Notes under the pieces: model-generated
Database searches by the model: none
What the model was told of the DNA's origin: nothing
Seen by the model: the letters and a program-made list of their open reading frames with translations, nothing else
Made by a program: the position numbers and the translations under genes
Shown here: positions 61,118 to 64,000 of the stretch, in pieces
Layout: each line of letters opens with the position of its first letter
Numbering within the stretch: position 1 is the stretch's first letter
NCBI RefSeq assembly: GCF_000993825.1
Contig: NZ_CP011114.1
Location: 1,302,001-1,366,000 of the forward strand
From: Paenibacillus durus ATCC 35681
GTDB taxonomy: Bacteria; Bacillota; Bacilli; Paenibacillales; Paenibacillaceae
Reading direction: 5' to 3'
DNA length: 64,000 nucleotides

Positions 61118-62052
61118 GTGTCCCATAAGCCATGGAAATTGGCCATGGGACACCCTTTGCTTTGGAGTAAGATACAAGTGGGTACTCAGGTGGACGCTCC
61201 GCGAACGGACCGTTGTTCCAATCGCTGTGCTCTCCAGATTTTATTTATTTTCCTTTGTGGTAAAAATCCGGAGACCAAGGCGACCGCTGCCGCTTTTCCA
61301 CAATCGTTCCGTCCTCTCCGCTGCTTTCAGTGGGGATTGTTACTACAATTCTTCAACCGACAGTATAATAAAAACATGAGGCTGTCCCAAAAGCAGGATT
61401 TTAAAGCTTGGGGGACAACCGAATGTTGAAAAAACACCAAACCGGCCGGTTAAGGGGTTCATCCTTGGCCGGCTGGTTTGGCATTTTGGTCCACCGCATG
61501 TTTCTTCAGCAGATTGTGGGCGAGCGAAAGCCACCCGACCTCTAGGCTTACTTTCCCAAGCCCTCGAAGCAGGAACCGCCGGAATCCCCGGTTGTTCTTC
61601 AATTGCCCAAATACACTTTCCACTTCCGCCATTCGCCGGGCGGAAAGAGTCCGGCCTTCCCGCACAAAACCCAGCTTTCGCCTATTTCAGCAAATCCACT
61701 GGTCGTTCTCTTCGTCATATGTCCAGTTTTCCAGCTTCCCTGGATCAGTTTTCCAGGACTTACTCGTTTCCCGGTTCAAAAGAAGCCCTCCTTGTAATGG
61801 TTGCTCGTCACTTCCATTTACCAAGGAAAGGCTTCTTTTGTGTTTGATATCGTAGAAGATTTCGTTACGAGCAGCGGAGAGGACGGAGCGATTGTGGAAA
61901 AGCGGCAGCAGTCGCCTTTGTGTCCGGATTTTAACTGCAAAGAGAGATTCAAAAAATCCGGACACAACAGCGATTGGAACAACGATCCGTTCGCGCAGCG
62001 TCCATACCGAGTGCTCAAGTTGATACTACTCCAAGACAAGGGGTGTCCCAAG
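61118..62052. repeat. Long imperfect inverted repeat flanking an IS remnant
   Basis: The left arm (about 61145-61324) is an imperfect inverted copy of the right arm (about 61870-62052). Shared stretches include GGGTGTCCC, GATTGGAACAACG and CAGCGGAGAGGACGGA. The left end also has its own small palindrome (GGTGTCCCAT/ATGGGACACC, 61118-61154). Between the arms lies the IS1182-type fragment and a GAGGCTGTCCCAAAAG sequence (from 61379) that looks like an insertion-sequence end. No intact gene is seen in 61069-62217. Confidence 0.75.
61459..61757 (-). pseudogene. IS1182-family transposase remnant
   Basis: The minus strand encodes TDPGKLENWTYDEENDQWIC, an in-frame TGA (61689-61687), then GRTLSARRMAEVESVFGQ and NNRGFRRFLLRGLGKVSLEV, the C-terminus of IS1182-type DDE transposases. 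The roughly 50-residue Cys-rich stretch normally between these parts is missing, as is the whole N-terminal two thirds. It is inactive. Confidence 0.82.
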
Positions 62053-62217
62053 CATGGAACAGCCCCAATTTTCTTTTTGCAACTCTGCTACGGCATTATT
62101 TAGCCGCATTTAGGATGTGTTTTTTCACGAAATGCCTTAAACTGAAGTCATAAATACTAAACGGGTTAGAAATTATTACCGGAATGAAAGCTGCCTTAGA
62201 AGCTGCAGGGAGGAAGT

Positions 62218-62853
62218 ATGGAGAAGCTGCTGAAAATGATTACGGAGGAGTTGCTGAAGCAATTGGTCTTGGAGAGCGTTCATTCGGAGGACCCGATCGA
62301 GGTTCGGAATGTCCCCAAGCCATGGATGCTGCTGGGATCGGGGAATTATGCGGCGGTGCTCTATCATCCCGAATACGATAAATATGCGGTGAAGATTTAT
62401 GCGCCCGGAAGACCCGGCCTCGCGGAAGAAGTGGAGGTTTACCGGCGTCTTGGCACTCATCCCGCCTATGCGGAGCTGTATCATGTCGGCCCTGATTTTC
62501 TGGTGCTGAAGCGGCTTCGGGGAGTTACGTTCTACGACTGCATGAAGCGGGGCATTCCCATCACCGATCAGGCCATCCGCGATATTGATGAGGCCTTGAA
62601 ATATGCGATTTCACGGGGGCTTCATCCCCACGATGTTCACGCCAAAAATGTAATGACCCAGGATGGACGTGGCCTGATTGTAGACGTCTCGGATTTTCTG
62701 AAGCAGGAAGACTGCACGATGTGGGACGATTTTAAGAAAGCTTATACCCGCCTGTACAGGCCTATAGCTTCTCTTTGGCTGTTCCCGGTGCCCCGTCCTG
62801 TCCTGGAAATAGTGAGGAAAGGTTACCGGCTGTGGAGGCGCAGACAGAGCTGA
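62218..62853 (+). CDS. Small protein-kinase-like protein
   Basis: 211 residues. A minimal kinase fold is suggested by GSGNYAAVLYHPEYDKYAVKIY (glycine-rich loop and Lys), an acidic EEVEVYRRL helix, the catalytic loop GLHPHDVHAKNVM (HxD....N pattern) and the metal-binding IVDVSDF in place of DFG. Size and motif order resemble RIO-like or bacterial ABC1-like kinases rather than PASTA kinases. The C-terminus has a hydrophobic, basic helix (WLFPVPRPVLEIVRKG) that might touch the membrane. GGGAGG lies close to the ATG. The target is unknown. Stand-alone gene in a rearranged zone. Confidence 0.8.
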   Translation: MEKLLKMITEELLKQLVLESVHSEDPIEVRNVPKPWMLLGSGNYAAVLYHPEYDKYAVKIYAPGRPGLAEEVEVYRRLGTHPAYAELYHVGPDFLVLKRLRGVTFYDCMKRGIPITDQAIRDIDEALKYAISRGLHPHDVHAKNVMTQDGRGLIVDVSDFLKQEDCTMWDDFKKAYTRLYRPIASLWLFPVPRPVLEIVRKGYRLWRRRQS

Positions 62854-62940
62854 AGCGACTGTAGGGAAGACTGATTTTTTGGATAATAGGAGCAGCCGGG
62901 TAATGACGGGCCGTTTAATAGACGCACTTTTTTGTGATGT

Positions 62941-62961
62941 ACTGTTTATATAGTAAACTGT
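62941..62961. promoter_or_regulatory. Palindromic operator-like sequence
   Basis: ACTGTTTA, five bases, TAAACTGT: an inverted repeat with one mismatch per arm, enclosing TATAGT. TetR/AcrR-type operators often look like this. It abuts the 3' break of the ABC-2 permease fragment, so it may be a leftover promoter region. Confidence 0.35.
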
Positions 62962-62964
62962 TCC

Positions 62965-63421
62965 GGCAACCAGGCCGATAGCCGCGTAGAGCCAGGTGAA
63001 GGCAAGGATGAACAAGGCGATCAGGCCTGCCGCCGCAATCCAGTCCAGAACTGTTGCCGATGGGCGGAATCCGACAAGCAGCGCTACCCCAATCACTATG
63101 CCGGTAGCAATCAGATTGTGTACGAGGCTTGCCGCCACATGTCCGGTGATGACGCCAAGACTCTGGATCGGCATCGCCTGGAACCGGTCGATAATCCCGT
63201 TTGTCATATCTCCCGCAACATCAACGGCGGTGTTGGCCGATCCGAAGCCGGCACAGAGGAGTATGATGCCTGGCACGACATAATTGACATAATGGCCGCC
63301 CGGGTCGATGGCACCGCCAAAGACGTAGGTAAACAGCAGCATCAGCATTATCGGGAGCACAACAGCCATAATCAACGCTTCGGTATTGCGAAGATTGTGG
63401 CGAATACTTCGGCCGATAAAA
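62965..63421 (-). pseudogene. ABC-2 permease fragment (DrrB-like)
   Basis: About 150 residues matching the first two thirds of a DrrB-type permease: GRSIRHNLRNTEALIMAVVL, LFTYVFGGAIDPGGHYVNYV, NGIIDRFQAMPIQSL and LAFTWLYAAIGLVAG. The N-terminal 20 or so residues and the C-terminal third are absent. Downstream the frame runs on into the antisense of the kinase-like gene, which is not real coding. Both ends are thus broken and no partner ATPase is present. Confidence 0.82.
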
Positions 63422-63432
63422 ACGGTGCTGGT

Positions 63433-63813
63433 TACGCCAATGCGCGCGAGCTGGAAGAGTTAACCGGAATGACGCTTTCGGGCGACGATGATGTGAAGGC
63501 TGCGGCGGAGAAGCTCATCGCGGAAGGCCGGACCGAAGCGGTTATCGTTTCGCTGGGAGCGAAGGGAGCCTTCATGATCTCTAAGGAAGGAGCCGAGCAT
63601 ATCTCTGCTCCCCAGGTACCCGTTGTCAGCGTTGTGGGCGCGGGCGACAGTCTGGTGGCCGGAGTTGTCTACCGGTTGGAGCAGGGGGGGCCGCTGGCGG
63701 AATCCGTCCGCTTCGGCATCGCCGCCGGAGCGGCCGCCGTCATGAATCCCGAGCGGGAGCTGTGCAAGCGGGAGGATACCGAAAGGCTGTTTGAGAGCAT
63801 GATGCAGGATTAG
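63433..63813 (+). pseudogene. PfkB-family kinase 3' fragment (1-phosphofructokinase-like)
   Basis: About 125 residues equal to the C-terminal part of a PfkB kinase: YANARELEELTGM, AVIVSLGAKGAFMIS, then the anion hole and catalytic base VVSVVGAGDSLVAGVVY and AAGAAAVMNPERELCKRED. The N-terminal half with the sugar-binding lid is missing; the frame upstream is antisense to the permease fragment. Fructose-1-phosphate is the product of many LevDEFG-type PTSs, so loss of a 1-phosphofructokinase here is notable. Confidence 0.83.
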
Positions 63814-63927
63814 GTGAATTTCCCGGGAGAATGAGAGCCGCAGGCTATGGACGGGCTTTACTATAATCTGCAGGTAGGAGTAAGCATGAGCAGGAAAAGC
63901 TCCCTTTTATTTTAAGAAAAAAGAGTG

Positions 63928-63985
63928 TCGCAGTAGTATAAACGGGAAAAGCTCCGGCTTATACTCTGCGATTTCTTTGTTTTCG
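63928..63985 (+). terminator. Probable terminator after the PfkB fragment
   Basis: TCGCAGTAGTATAA and TTATACTCTGCGA form a long stem with one bulge, followed by a T-rich TTTCTTTGTTTT. 63814-63927 holds nothing else I can support. Confidence 0.65.
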
Positions 63986-64000
63986 GCAAAAAAACCAGAT

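Noticed and set aside
61052..61429. 125-residue plus-strand frame after the PTS
   Set aside because: Runs through the inverted-repeat arm and an IS end; composition is not protein-like.
62611..62957. C-terminal part of the long minus-strand frame joined to the permease fragment
   Set aside because: It is antisense to the kinase-like gene; the permease homology ends near 62965.

Overview
The window reads like a chromosome segment of a Paenibacillus or close relative (Firmicutes, Paenibacillaceae). This is inferred from strong AGGAGG-type ribosome sites, frequent TTG/GTG starts, many U-tailed intrinsic terminators, an S-layer-homology surface protein, a LevR/sigma-54 mannose-family PTS and roughly 50% GC. 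No rRNA, tRNA or CRISPR array was seen.

Layout. 1-5.1 kb: end of a large SLH/fibronectin surface protein, a YdeI-like protein, a methyltransferase and a small flavin-type oxidase. 5.3-11.6 kb: a TetR-controlled run (alpha/beta hydrolase, MFS exporter, isochorismatase-type hydrolase, aldo/keto reductase) whose last gene is split by a TnpB-only insertion sequence. 11.7-16.7 kb: an ABC-2 exporter operon, a glycosyltransferase and a second aldo/keto reductase. 16.8-22.9 kb: a LacI regulator, an ABC sugar importer and a GH13 alpha-glucosidase, with three related operators ahead of the binding-protein gene. 23.0-24.5 kb: a Rieske oxygenase behind a purine-riboswitch-like leader. 24.5-31 kb: a subtilase, a glycosyltransferase, a second TnpB element, an SDR, and a MerR-controlled quinone oxidoreductase. 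31-41 kb: acetyltransferases, a flavin monooxygenase, an AIM24-family protein, a binding lipoprotein paired with a chemoreceptor, and a PAF-acetylhydrolase-like membrane protein.

41.1-47.8 kb is a complete Wadjet-type anti-plasmid SMC system in the order jetD-jetA-jetB-jetC. 47.9-53.6 kb holds small conserved proteins, two copper-amine-oxidase-N-domain proteins, an alpha carbonic anhydrase and an A-type flavoprotein with an FNR-like box. 53.9-61.1 kb is a compact regulon: rpoN, a LevR-type activator, and a four-gene mannose/fructose-family PTS behind a near-perfect -24/-12 promoter. 61.1-63.8 kb is a rearranged zone with an IS1182-type remnant between long inverted repeats, a small kinase-like gene, and two genes truncated head to head (an ABC-2 permease and a PfkB kinase).

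The most unusual items are: (1) the variant purine aptamer with an enlarged J3/1 joining region in front of a Rieske oxygenase; (2) a three-copy intergenic repeat with a compensatory base change, each copy starting 1-3 bases after a terminator U-run; (3) the Wadjet operon; (4) two diverged TnpB elements with no zinc-ribbon cysteines and short flanking direct repeats; and (5) the sigma-54/LevR/PTS module with three copies of a GTGTATGAAG-type site.
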